DNA of 64,000 nt, from contig JAGQDJ010000167.1 in assembly GCA_022885665.1 (NCBI GenBank), forward strand, positions 53,526-117,525, in the 5' to 3' direction. Position numbers and translations under genes: made by a program. The notes beneath the pieces were generated by a model that was not told the origin of the DNA, ran no database searches, and worked only from the letters and a program-made list of their open reading frames with translations. Origin of the DNA: Triops longicaudatus. Taxonomy: Eukaryota; Arthropoda; Branchiopoda; Notostraca; Triopsidae. Positions 34,801 to 46,400 of this stretch are shown here, one piece after another (positions within the stretch are counted from its first letter, which is position 1; every line of letters begins with the position of its first letter).

Positions 34801-37800
34801 CAATTTATGCTCTTGGAATATGGTTTTAGTGATAGTACATCTTGAATCGATGTAAATACTCGAAGGAAATCCTAATTATTACAGGGAAGGAACGAAAAGT
34901 AGTCAAAATAAAAAGAAAAGAAAATATAAAAATGAAAAAGTGAAAGGATATAAAATTATAAAAAAAACAAGTCAGGAAAAATTTTATTTTAAGTTTCAAT
35001 TTTAGCTAAGTTGCACGAATAGTGTTTTTTCATAGTAACGGTTTTTTGTCATCAATTGAAAAGTTTCGATTTTGGGTGGTCCATGATTTTTTTTAGCTAC
35101 ATTGAAGCTTGTTAATGGAGCGGAACGCACTGCTAGGGAGTTCGTTTCCGCGTTTGATTGGAATCCACACGAGTCCTTCCGTAAGCCCTCGTGCCCCATG
35201 TAGCACATTTACGTTTTTGAAGCGTATTATATTCGTTTAATGGCAAACGTGATACGTTAATGGATTACGCTTATTATGCGTCTAATGAACGACCTATTGT
35301 CCTTTCTGCACACGATCGTTCAGATATGTCTAAAATAAATCTTTGTCTATTACGTTAAAATATGTTAACTTTTTTCATCGCACTAGCATTTCTGACATTT
35401 TAAATTTCTATATTTTTTGTTTATTTCATTCTTTGTATACACGTATATAAACAGCTCAATAGTCGTTTTTTGATCTAGTTAACGCTTGAAGTGCAAGTTA
35501 ATGTTTGTCTAGTGCAAGCGTGAAAAATTTTTCTCAGTGGAAAACAATTACTAACCCCTTGAAGGTGGTTATTGGACGAGAAGGGTATTAACAAAAGTAA
35601 CTTTACGCGAAAGTAACAAAAGCGATATCTTTTGAACGAGAGGTTTCTTACGGCTGTAAAACATCACAGTCATGTCACATACCGTTAAGTAGCATTATCC
35701 AAAGTTGCATGTGGAACGATTGAGAATGAATCGAGATATTCAATAATGTCTGTTTTTCGATGCTTTTTTTTTAAAAAAAAAAGAAAAAGGGTGATACTTT
35801 TTCGCATGTTTCGTTCATTACAGACGACCAAAAATTCTTACACAATGTTTCTAGAGCTTTTGAGTGCTACTGAACGAGACATGCAAACCTCAGACACCAC
35901 AGTGCCTTATTTATTTTACAGGGAGACCTAGAAATCCCAAGACACCAGTGGAAACGGTTGTAACAACCAATTTCTTGGTCACTTGTAAACAAGTGGAAAA
36001 CGTTGTAGCTAGCTTTGGAACCCAGAACTGTCGACTGCGAGGAAATTCATCACAGACAGAAGGACAACGGTTGGTTTAACGTAAGGACACGAAGCAGCTG
36101 TAAATAATGAAAAAAAACAACAGAAACTATTTGGCTTTAGGACGTCGTCATGGTAACCATGGGGCGTTTGAAAATGGCGCCTCCACAACACGTTGCATTT
36201 GTTATTTACACAACTTTTCTTATAGTTTTACTATTTATTGACGGAGAGGAAGCTGAAATTTTTCAGTATTATTTGTGACAGTAACTGCAAACTTTCGTTA
36301 GGTACGTGTAGTGTAGTATCATGAGAAGTTGATTGGTAAAGTTTCTTATGGGAAAACGCACGTTAAGCACGATTACTTTTGTTTCCATGGGTGACACGGT
36401 TTATAACAAACGAGAGCCTCCTACTCTGGATGCTAGTTTTTTCTTATTTTCAACTGTTAAAACGGGTACTAGAAATTCTTTAAAAAAATCCAGAAATTGG
36501 TATTTCCCCTCAAAATGGATAGCTGTCCCCAAAAGATGGTTAGCTCAGCTTAGTAACCTGTGCTCTTAACTAGTAGCTTAAGCACAATGACGAGGATCTC
36601 ACCTCTATGATCAGTACCTTTCCTAAGAGCAAGAGTAGACTATAAAAAAATAGATAGTTCATATTGCAAAGAACCGGTATTTACACGTAATGCCAGCACT
36701 GTGCATGAGTTCCGTCAGGGCAGACAACCAAGGTTGGGAAACGACAGTGTTTCGTTGTTACTAGTAAGGAGTTTATAAGGGCTGCTCAATTTATTACAGA
36801 TAATAAATTAAAATACTTGTGTGTAAGCAGTTCATAAACTAATCATATGTGTGATATGGTTCTTTGAAACGAAAGCAGAAGCTGATGCTTTACGGGTACT
36901 TACAACGTGACATATGCCAAAGGCTTTGAACTTAGCCTAGGCTTTCGACAAGAGAGGTGACTTGGCATGGAAGGTTACGCTTTGAGTAAAAATAGGATCC
37001 ATTTTTTTCGCCATTTGGATCGTGAAAGAGAAAATTGACGCAAATTGTGCGTTACATGTTGATTTTTGCATATTTGTTGTGCATATGGACGTATTTTATG
37101 TTCGTCTGTTACGTTCAGTGTGCGTGGACGACTTGTGAATAACTTAGTACGTTGCGTTTGTATGTATTGTGATGTCAAATAACTTGACATTCATTTTTAA
37201 CTCGCGTTTTGTAATTATTTACTTTGACTAATTGATTTGTTTTTCCTTGTTTATGGACTTGTGCGTTGAATGTATTTCGCATTGCATTTTATTTTGACTT
37301 GCGTACAATTTCAATTGTATTTTGCTCTCAGCTTGACCAGGTTTGTTAATGAATAAAAATGTAACAAAGGAATACTCTGCTTCAAATTTAGTATCTAATA
37401 GTAAGTGTACTTCAAGGGGAGATATTTTTTTTAAAAAAAGAGGTTTATATTTCGAAATTAGGTATTTTAATATACTTACGTTTCATAGCGTAGTATTCAA
37501 AAAGGAAGAATTGTAAATGATAGTTAACGGCGCTGATAGCCCTTATTCTGGAATTGGATACTTCCGATGTAGGAATTTCTTAAATACCAGTTTCTGATGG
37601 TTGCGTGTACCGCTTTTAGCATGGAAGCTCCGTTTTTTTCTAGTATTAGAAAATCCCCAACCTTGCTCCTGCTTTTTTTCCCCAAAAAAGATGGGGAAAT
37701 TTTCTTACAGTGTAATTCTTTGAGAAGCATACGATAACTTAACAGAGAGCAGAGGTACACCTGCATCTCGTGGTTGTACACTCAGATGATCGTAAAGTTC

Positions 37801-37920
37801 GTGCTACAAGAAAAGTGACAAAGCGCGCAATGTTACTGTTAACCAATAAAGAGCTTTCACTGAAGCCAGCCGTCAAAATGTCACGTTTGCCCTAACAAGT
37901 AGCTTTTTTTGTTTTGTTTT
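31810..37920. other. Lbx-Tlx intergenic, no gene recognised
   Basis: This is AT-rich non-coding sequence. TCACACCT occurs at 34233..34240. A T8A10-type tract lies at about 35765. Open frames of up to about 118 codons are present, none with recognisable domains. Confidence 0.4.
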
Positions 37921-37929
37921 TTTTTTCCC

Positions 37930-38120
37930 TTTTTTCGTAGGTTGATCTGAGTTTCGTTAGGTTTAGTTACGTTCTGCTCAATTAGGTTATTATGTTAGGC
38001 TGTCCAGCTAACGTTGTGCTTTTTTCGACTATTGTGTTGAGCTTATTATCCGTACTGACTCACAATGGGCAGTAAGTAAGTTATGTTTGTTAAGTTTGAT
38101 TAAGTTAGGCCTCGCTTAAG
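37930..38120 (+). repeat. TTAGG-like degenerate array, short
   Basis: Scattered GTTAGGTTTAGTTACG, ATTAGGTTATTATGTTAGG and GTTAAGTTTG units in G-rich orientation, broken by about 60 bases of unique sequence. Confidence 0.45.
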
Positions 38121-41100
38121 TCATAGCATGCGTTACAGGTTTCGTGCAGTTTGCACCCTTCCGAAAAGTATTTGTATTGGCGTACTGTGACAGAAACTGG
38201 ACGAAATTTTCTTTCTACCGACAGGCCTAGAGTAGAAACTAGTAAGCGCGAGTTTTCCCTTTGAGCACTAACCATCATCATAGTTGTGTTAATCCCCTTG
38301 TTGCTCATTGGGAGCACATGTTCCGCAACAGAAGTACACGATAAGCGTACAATAAGTGTTATAACAAGGGTGCCAAGAGGGCTATGGGTTTTGTGCAAGC
38401 GGGAGGGGGGGGGGGGAGTTTATAGTGCTTGCTAAGCCTTTTGATCTCCAAACCTTGTTTCCACCGATCAAATGGCATTCAACAATACAAACGTTTCCCC
38501 AATGGCTTAACCCCCCCCCCAATCCTCCAGCGTTTATAACCAGTACATTATTGCCTCCAGGCCTTTCTCTCTTACACAACAATTTTTCCTTGAACCCCCA
38601 CCCAACTTTTCTATTGCCCCATATGTTGGCTCCCCCACGCCCCCTGCACACTCCATGAAATCGATGCAAATCACGTGACTGCGGCTCATCCTTCATTCAT
38701 GGCCTTCGCCATAGAAAACTGCTGTCATTTTCGGTTGATTGCCTTTTCAGGGGAGGCTATGGACATAAAAGGGCCACGCAGGTTACACATATGCAGATGT
38801 CAAGTGTGTGAGTACCGTACACTAACGGTAGGTCTATAGACACATCTACAAACACAGAGAGTCACTTGACGTGCGATAAACGACTCTGGCCTTTGGGGAT
38901 TACTGGTGAAGGGAGGGGGAGAGGGGAGAAAGGAGGGCTCGAAATTGGTTACAAAGCGGATAATACTTGATCAAGGGGGTATGTAATGGCTTCCCCCCTT
39001 TCTCGTTCATTGATATCGATAGAGGTGGCCATTGAGTTGATAGCTCCGAGACAACGAAAGCCACGGCTGGAAGTGTGTAGGATAAAAGAAGAAGAAGCCG
39101 AAGGGGAGTGGCAACACCAATTGGCTTTTGTCACGCGTTGGGCATTGCTGGACCAACAAGTGAGATGAGCCACATCCGAATCTCTTGTTTAGCGGCGATG
39201 TCCACTCTTCCCTTTTACAGGGATTAAAGGGGGCACATAAAGCGGGCCTAATTTCGTTTCAAAGCGCATCAAGCCACGAAGATTACTTCACACTGCGCTG
39301 TTGCTCCTATTGTGTTCTCTGTCAGGCTTCCAAGCGCCACATTGTTCTTGGTTTAACATTGATCACATGACGTTGTGAAGTCGTCCGTTTCAGATGGAGT
39401 TCGTAATGGCCTGAAATAAAGGATTTTTTTTTTTGTTTTTTGCGTTAACCAAAATTTTCTTAAAAGCTTGCGCACAATAACTAGAAACAGTTCTTGTTAT
39501 TTTGAATAGACTTGTATTAAGCAGCTTGCCATAAATTGTTGGTGAAGAGAATGTTTGAAGTTTTTATTTGCCAAAAATTCTTTTAATTTTTAAAATTAAA
39601 GAATGGAAAAAGCTCTTGGTTCGAAAGTCAAATAATGAAGTGACGCGTTACCATTGGAAAGATTGTCTAAAAAATTGAGCTTTGTGCATTACAATTTTCA
39701 GAAAGTTTCCTCCGTATTATAAGCACTTTTGCTTTGCAACTAGTTTAAGTCCGTCTCGTGATCGCACTTTTATGCGCTTCCATCGGTTTCTACCACTATG
39801 TTTTTCGTCTTAAAATTAAAGGTAGGTTTTGATTTATGAGTTGAATTTTCATTATTTTTTTTTTTATCACAAGTCGCGATTTTCCTGACCGCGAAGTGTT
39901 CTTTTCCTAAAACCCGTAAGCTATAACACGGGAAAAGGGTTGAAGCTTGCCGGGTAAAATGAACACCAAATTTCTTCCTCTAAAAAGCTTGGAGATTTGA
40001 CTATCTTCAGTCTTTAAAAAAGCTAATGCTTAAGTTTGTTACATGTCAATAAAATTTCATTTAGAAAATTTAAACCTTTTATTATTCGATTCCAAAAAGA
40101 CTAAACTAATTTTAGACCTTAGACTCATTTTAGGCCTGCAGTTAAACGTGTTTAATGCATTCAAATTAACCGCAGTTCATTCCACAAGTAGTAAATTCGT
40201 CCAACTGTTTGAAAAGTGCGTTTTCAGTTTCAATGCAAAGAGTAGTAGCACAACCGTTCTTGGAAACTAGTTCTCTAACATAACTACTTTCCCAAAGTTA
40301 CAGAATGACAGCTCTCGTCCGCAACTTTCCCGCAAAGCCCTCAAGTATCTCAATTCAAAAGGCCCGAAGTAGCCGCAGAAGTCGATGTCAAATCGGTGAT
40401 CACGCAATCCCACCCAAGTTTGCTTTGCAGACCCGTCTAATTGCAGGTCTTTCGCCGACCTCCCTAGACAGCAACTTTTCTTGCCCCAAAGTCTTTGAAA
40501 AACCGCTACCATAAAGGGAAATAAAGTAAAGAAAAAAAAAAGAGGCAAAGACAAATCAAGGTCAGTTAACAATACAAGCTTCTCGTGCAGGCTTGATTAC
40601 CCAGACCACTAACAATAATCAAAGGCCGCAGCATGTTGGCCCCGAGTATACACCGCACACGGACACACACATGTCCCTTAACTCCTCGTCCTCTGCATAC
40701 GTTCTCTTTTCTAATAGAATTACCCCGAACAAGTGCCAGATCCTCCTCAAGCACTCGCAAGCCCGCGAAACACAGAAGGGTTTGCTCATTGCCCTTTTTC
40801 CATCTCATCTCGGCCGGCAACGCTTAATTCGTGCCTCAACGGCGTATTAATAGGGAAGACACGCGGACGGGTACAATATGTTAAAAAGCTTCGCACACCG
40901 CGGAAACGCCGCCGTCGCGCAGTTAAAAAGCCCGCTGATGGCCAGCAAGCGGCCGAAGCGAGCGAACAAGGGTATGGCACAGCTGACAATTGAGTTAACT
41001 CGCGAGGAGAGCTTGTTGGCTGAGAGGTAGGAGCACTCATTCACGGGGCTGGTGAACGGAGCAGCAAAACCCCAGTAGGCCGGCAAACGGTCCTAGGCCC

Positions 41101-42250
41101 CTATTTCGGATCTAAATAAGCGTAAACCTCCCTGAATCAGCCTTGTGTTGGATCTTTTGTTCACAACAACACGAGCTAACGTTGAATAGCATCATTCACC
41201 CTCCTTTTGTGGAGGAAACTCGGGGTAATTGCAGCATTTCGTTCGCTTTTAGGTTTACATCATCATTGTTTATTCAAAATATTATTTAAATGACTTAAAT
41301 CATGATTCCGTTATGTGACAAAGCAGCGATTTTTGTCAGGCTCAACAAAATTTCTAAGGAAAGATTATTTTTATCTTTTTTACTTTTAATACATGTTAAC
41401 AATTGGCCCAATTTTTCTCTACCAAATTAGGCCAGCATTAAGGCATAGCTTTGTTGTAAGCGAAGGAATCAAAATTCGCTAAATTAGCACGTAGTTTGCT
41501 CAAAAATTGGAACTATTAGCGAAACGGCACTACAGCGTCCCTTACTTTTATGGGTATAAAAGTAATTGTATTTAGTATACTGACACTGTTTCGATTCATT
41601 TTCACCGCTGTTACGAAGCGTTGAGTTCTCCTTCAGGCATTTTAAAATAAATGGAGCAAATTTTCAGTTTCAATTTCAGGATTTTTTTTAAGCATTTATA
41701 GTTAATGAAACTTGAAACGATGTTTAAGAAGTTAATTCAAATCAGTTTAAAATTCAAGTGACTTAAGTTAATTCCTTTTATGAACATGTTCCAAAACCAC
41801 CAGATGGCTTGTTGACAGGTACACTTACTGAATTTCTTTTTGTTGTTACATTGTCAGGGGGAAAATACGGTGTAGTTGCTTTCCATTAGTTATAAATGAT
41901 TTGTGCAGTAATTGTTCATTCCGAATTTTCATTTCAGTTTGTTTTTAAATGTGTCGAAGCATATCATTTTGAGTTCTTTAAAAGTCAGTTTAAAGTAATT
42001 TTTTGACAAATTCTATTTCATGCTAGAATCTTAATGTTATAAGTCTTTTTCAATCAGTTAATTTAAATTACTATGTTTTTTTGCTTAGGGTGATCACCTG
42101 AATATTTGAGATTTCGTAAAAATTTTGTTTCCTCTTTAACGGTTAAATTTTCGTTCTACTTTACATTTCATAGTTTAAGGATTTAAAAAAAAATAAACTT
42201 TAAGAGAGAAAAAAAGGAAAGTAAGAATTTTTTTCTAATCCAAGCTTTTT
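38121..42250. other. Lbx-Tlx intergenic, no gene recognised; GC-rich 40.6-41.1 kb
   Basis: A run of 12 G lies at 38405..38416 and a C-rich tract at about 38510..38520. The part 40570..41110 is GC-richer and has several overlapping open frames on both strands, including an Arg/Lys-rich one (40733..40993). None has a domain I recognise, and the mutual overlap argues for composition rather than coding. Confidence 0.4.
41317..41349 (+). repeat. Repeat family D, copy 2
   Basis: GACAAAGCAGCGATTTTTGT followed by CAGGCTCAACAAA aligns with 28227..28259 in the same orientation. Confidence 0.4.
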
Positions 42251-42259
42251 GAGTGAATT

Positions 42260-42432
42260 CGAGGCAACTAACATAAGATCGGCATTAACATAGCATTAAC
42301 TAGCCTAAGCTATCCAAAGGTTCTATAAATTAACCTAACTAAGCCACTGTAACTAAGCGAATCAATAAACCTAGCCAAACTTAATTTAACTAAATTGACA
42401 TAAAATTGACATAAACGTTTAACTAGATTAAT
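42260..42432 (-). repeat. TTAGG-like degenerate array, C-rich orientation
   Basis: CTAACATAAG, TAACCTAACTAAGCC and CCTAGCCAAACTTAATTTAA units occur in C-rich orientation. The hAT MITE at 42448 is inserted directly beside its 3' end. Confidence 0.55.
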
Positions 42433-42447
42433 TGAGTTACTTGTAGG

Positions 42448-42601
42448 CAGAGGCGCAGCTAGGAATTTGTTTCGGGGTGGGCCTGTACACTCAAACGCCC
42501 CTCAATTTGGCTCAATTCAAGTAAATTTTTATTATCCGCATATTTTTTAAGGATTTCGGTAGGCCTGGGTCTGCCGGGCCTACCCCCTGGCTGCGCCACT
42601 G
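42448..42601. mobile_element. hAT-type MITE, 154 bp, with intact 8-bp target-site duplication
   Basis: The left end is CAGAGGCGCAGCTAGG (42448..42463). The right end CCTGGCTGCGCCACTG (42586..42601) is its inverse complement except for two mismatches. The element is flanked on both sides by the identical octamer CTTGTAGG (42440..42447 and 42602..42609). Terminal repeats beginning CAGNGGCG with an 8-base duplication are the signature of the hAT superfamily. At 154 bases it has no transposase and must have been mobilised in trans. The perfect duplication and near-perfect ends suggest a fairly recent insertion. Confidence 0.85.
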
Positions 42602-42609
42602 CTTGTAGG

Positions 42610-43595
42610 TAATTCCATCAAAAGAATTTGATCAGTTAGCAAATCAAATTCGTGTTTTGGGACTGCGATGTAGATTTTGTTTTCTTCCAACACAAAAGGT
42701 GTCCTTTTTACTAAAAATGTAAATACAACATAAGCACTGTATCCGAGTCACACGGGGCTCATTACAAACTTACACAAGGCCTTTCACTATTATTTCCTTA
42801 TTTTTGCTTGTTTTTTTAGGCTTTATTCTTCTTTTAATTTCTTGTGCTGCGTTTTTCATGAGTTCAATCATGGAATACATTATCTACTTTTCATAAGATT
42901 GCAGAATGGACTGCTTCAATGCACTATGCAGTTTGTTTCTGACAAAAGGCGTCTTTTCACCGTTAGTTGGCACACGGAGTGCTTTAAGTGCGTAATGAAG
43001 TGCAACTTTTAAGAGGCAAGCCGTGTCCATTTCAATTTTAGCTCGTACCAATCTTTTGGCCATAAATCTCGCCAGTAGCACCAGACAGCCCCATAACTCT
43101 CCTGTAACGCTGCCTTTTTTCTCTTCTTTTTTTTTCTTTTGGTTATAAAGCACCCTAAGGCGGGGATGGGGAAGCGAGGTGAACGAGAATGCCATTCTAC
43201 ATATTCAATGGCAGTTGGCATCCCAAACCAACTCCCGAGTATTCGTCTCCAACGACTAAGCAGAAAAAGACACCGCGAAATTAGTAGAAAAAGGTTTTAT
43301 GCCACTGTTTTACGCCAACCGTTCAAGTGTTTTCGACACCAAGTGAAATGATTGTATTTATTAAATTAAATGCGAATATAGTGAGGATACATTTAACCAT
43401 TGAGGTAGAGATGGGCATTTTTAACACTTTAAGTTTTGAAAACCAGAGCTCTAAATTCGCAACTATTCGGATGGAAAAGGGAAGGTATTGTCACGTTTGT
43501 AACGCGACCATTTCATTTCCAGGTGCAGCGAATGAGTTCAAAGCAATTTGTGAGGCAGTGAGTACTATGCGTAGTCTTTTGGGCTAAGTTCTGGA
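42610..43595. other. Intergenic, no gene recognised
   Basis: Open frames of 70-103 codons lie on both strands. The 43327..43587 frame contains CHVC but no second zinc-binding pair and no recognisable domain. No gene is called. Confidence 0.4.
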
Positions 43596-44140
43596 GAACT
43601 AGGTTATATGAAACGAAATTAATTAGCTTAAGCTAGATTGAACTAAAGTTAGGTTATATTAGGGTTTATATTAGTTTAAAACGACCTATGTCGTTACATA
43701 TGATCGTCTTCTGGTTATGTTAAGTACAGTTCGCTAGAATGACGAACGTTAGATGGGTAAGTCATGTTAGGTTAAATTAAACTTGATTGTTTCCAAAATG
43801 TTTCTCAAAGACTACAATGGCTGTAATTTAGGTTTTTCTTATCTGTCATTCGGACTTTGTTTGCTGCTGTGTCTACTCTAGTAAAAGCTAAAAGTGAAAT
43901 AGGCAAAGCCAATAGTTTACTTACAAGTTTAAACTTTGCTTTCAAAACTTTTCTCTTACGAAATTTCAGGCAAAATGTTAAGTTTTACTAGAAGCGAGAG
44001 CGTGTTGGTTACTTTTCCTACTCATCTAATACTTTCTTTAAAATTATTTGGTTTAAACATTATCCGGACTAGGACTAAGGTTAGGTTAGGTTATGTCAAG
44101 TTAGGTTTATTAAAGTTAGCTACGTTTATTCATGACACTA
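43595..44140 (+). repeat. Scattered TTAGG-like units
   Basis: GTTAGGTTATATTAGG (about 43650), ATGTTAGGTTAAATT (about 43765) and GGTTAGGTTAGGTTATG (about 44081) occur in G-rich orientation, separated by unique sequence. Confidence 0.5.
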
Positions 44141-44334
44141 TCAAATGCAGCAGAACAAAGTCCAACATTGCGTATACAGTAAAATCACACTATGACGAAT
44201 ATTCAAGGCTACATTTGTTCTCTATACACGAAGGATATCCTATGTAGGCCTCAATAATATGTAGGATCTTGTCTAAACCTGTGAACTTAGTTTATTATAG
44301 CCATAGTGCGTTATATACCATATATATTGCAGCG

Positions 44335-44410
44335 AGGCTTACCGGTAGAGTCTCGCATAACGAACGTTTTATAGATACTGCCGGCTATAATGGACAGTTT
44401 GCAATTTTAT
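44335..44410. mobile_element. Decayed pogo/Tigger-like terminal repeat fragment
   Basis: GGTAGAGTCTCGCATAACGA and GGCTATAATGGACAGTTTGC recall the terminal repeat style of pogo-like DNA transposons and the fragment at 28735. No matching second terminus was located. Confidence 0.25.
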
Positions 44411-44729
44411 TGAAATGAACTGAAAAAGCTTCTGATGTCACGTACTTCGATTATTTTTTAAAAACTTAATATTTTTATTTTGTTTGCTTTTTTATTTAGG
44501 ACTTTCGGTACGAGCCAATCACGGCTTTTGACATAAACATAAAGCATTGCATATTCTTAAAAAGTGTCGGTAAAACGATGCAAGCTTTGGGCTTTTACCA
44601 ATTGACACATCACTTGTTAATTCCAGTACTTACTGCCTTTCTTCTCGAACAAAGAAAATTTCATTTGCGTATAATTGCGAAGTCAAAGAAAGCAAATCCA
44701 ATAAACCGCTCTTTAAAGAAGCCCAGATT

Positions 44730-45068
44730 GAAAAAACTCAAACACGCATGCGATGTCATCCTGAGTCCCAGCTTCAGTGTGGGCGTGGCTTATGCGTCCC
44801 TGCGGGACTTCCAATAAGCACTCCGATCCCAAGCTCCGAGTCGTCGCAAGTTAGCGCAGTGACGCTCATCAGCCCCAAGCCCCGCCCTCTGTTCGCCTCC
44901 TCAGGCCCAGCCCCTCTTTCCCGCATGCTGTATACGCTCCTTTTTGCCCCAGCGTGACTAGACGTCTGCCGAGACGCCTTGGGCCTCGTTGTCTGTCTTC
45001 CTCGCATGCATTCACGTTATCACTCTTCCACTGCTTCGCGTTGAACGTTCCCTACCTCCGATCGACAG
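44730..45068 (+). promoter_or_regulatory. Putative Tlx promoter / 5' UTR region, GC-rich
   Basis: This G+C-rich block lies just upstream of Tlx and contains GC-box-like strings GGGCGTGGC (44781..44789) and CCCCGCCC (44880..44887). It ends in a strong splice-donor string, GACAG|GTAAGC, at 45068|45069. It may hold the Tlx promoter and a non-coding first exon. Open frames inside it overlap on both strands and look compositional. The transcription start is not visible. Confidence 0.4.
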
Positions 45069-45196
45069 GTAAGCCGCTTCGAGGAAACCCAGTGCTGTCA
45101 GTCGTGCTTGGACCTTTCGCTAGTGATCTGCGTTGTGTAGTGTCTCGCCATGTTTTCTTAAAGAAAAGAAAAGAAACAACAAGAAAAGCTATTTCA

Positions 45197-45227
<31 letters not shown>

Positions 45228-45230
45228 CAG
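45069..45230 (+). other. Possible Tlx 5'-UTR intron (162 bp)
   Basis: A consensus donor (CAG|GTAAGC) opens the interval. An acceptor-type TACAG closes it at 45230, 36 bases before the Tlx ATG. The 3' end is a (TA)n tract (45205..45227) instead of a polypyrimidine tract, so the acceptor is weak. RNA evidence is needed to decide this. Confidence 0.3.
45205..45227. repeat. (TA)n microsatellite
   Basis: Eleven and a half uninterrupted AT units lie immediately upstream of the Tlx coding start region, between A-rich runs. Confidence 0.95.
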
Positions 45231-45266
45231 TTTATTAAAAAAAAAATAACTTCGCCGTGTCTGACC

Positions 45267-46131
45267 ATGTTAATGCTCGAAAATTGGAATAGTGAACCGC
45301 AGTGCCCAATCAGCCAACCTTCGCTTATCATGGCCGGTATAGAATCTAGCAGCAAAGACCCGCTCAAATTCAGCATCTCGCGGTTGTTGCAAAGCAGTGA
45401 TACAGTGCCACAGTGCTACGGGCCGAAAGACTCGGACCTGGTGCAGCGTAACCACATTCCGAACGCCGACACGACGACAAACGACGCCGTGAAGGACGAG
45501 TGCCACCGAGCGGATACGGAAGACCAGGGCAGCAGCATCCACGTGGATGACGAAGCATCGCATTCCGAGATTGATCTCGAAGACGACCGGTCCTCGCTGC
45601 ACTCCCGCGCCTCGTCGAGCAAAGAGCCGCTGGAAGCGTCGCACGAAGGGGACAGTGCGGCCCTGGTGACGTCACCGTGCCACAATAACAACTCCTTGCT
45701 ACCCGGCCACCCTCTGACCCACCTGTCAGCGGAATGGTACTTGTACCTGCAACAGCAGCACCAACGACTGGCCGGTGGCAGCAGTCCGGCCACCAACTTG
45801 CCCTACATGAGCTTTCCCCCCCATCCGGCCAGCACTGCTCATCACTTGGCGGCGCTAATGGCCGGGAATTTGATCAGGGTGCCGGCCCATCGGCCGCCGA
45901 TACCGGGGACCGGCGGCGCAGCACTTTATGCCAGCTGCAGTCCGACAGCGGCCAGTACTGGTCTTTTGACCACCAATGCCGGCCACCAAACTGTCACCTC
46001 AGCCGCCAGTGCCTGGCTGCCTAGCAGTACGGGCGGCGTTCCTCCGCCAGCCCCGGTAGGGAGCACTGTAGTCGGGCCTAATAGTTTTGCCGCCTTACTG
46101 GACGCCTCCAGTTTCAAGGATCGTTTAGCCG
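45267..46131 (+). CDS. Tlx: Tlx/C15 (T-cell leukemia homeobox) protein, exon 1
   Basis: Exon 1 encodes residues 1-288 and the first base of Gly289. Residues 35-41 (FSISRLL) form an Eh1-like motif in the place where Tlx proteins carry FGIDQIL. An acidic/Ser-rich stretch follows (about 85-130), then WYLYLQQQHQRL (157-168), a Pro/Ala/Gly-rich middle, and FAALLDASSFKDRLA at the end. KDRLA|G corresponds to KDRFTG just before GHPYQNRTPP in vertebrate TLX1. The donor is CCG|GTAAGT in phase 1. Three in-frame Met codons (residues 1, 3 and 22) are possible starts. The third, at 45330, has a G at +4 and still precedes the Eh1 motif, so the true N-terminus is uncertain. Tlx factors are nuclear DNA-binding regulators; Drosophila C15/clawless patterns the distal leg with Aristaless. 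Confidence 0.93.
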
Positions 46132-46400
46132 GTAAGTTGCCTTTTAATCTTTGATGTATTGCCCCACTCCCGATAGCTTAGGTTAGGTCAGTCTTGTTTA
46201 AGGTTGGGCTATCCTTACGTCAGGGTTGGCTAATTCAAGCTTAGCTTAGCTAGTATTAGGTTAGGCTATTATAGTTTCATCCGATTTTCCTTGTGAACCA
46301 TTACCCAAATTTGAAGGTGTTTTACCCACTTTTGGCTAACTTACCCACTGTTGAAAAGCTTTATGTAATCGCAATAAGGTTGACTAACCTAACTTGTCAA
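46132..46400 (+). repeat. Repeat family A, partial copy in Tlx intron 1
   Basis: GTTAGG-like units start about 45 bases after the exon 1 donor. They are followed by the right-block landmark TTCCTTGTGAACCATTACCC (about 46287..46306) and TTACCCACTGTTG, matching the right end of the 4.1 kb copy. The left block is missing. Confidence 0.55.
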
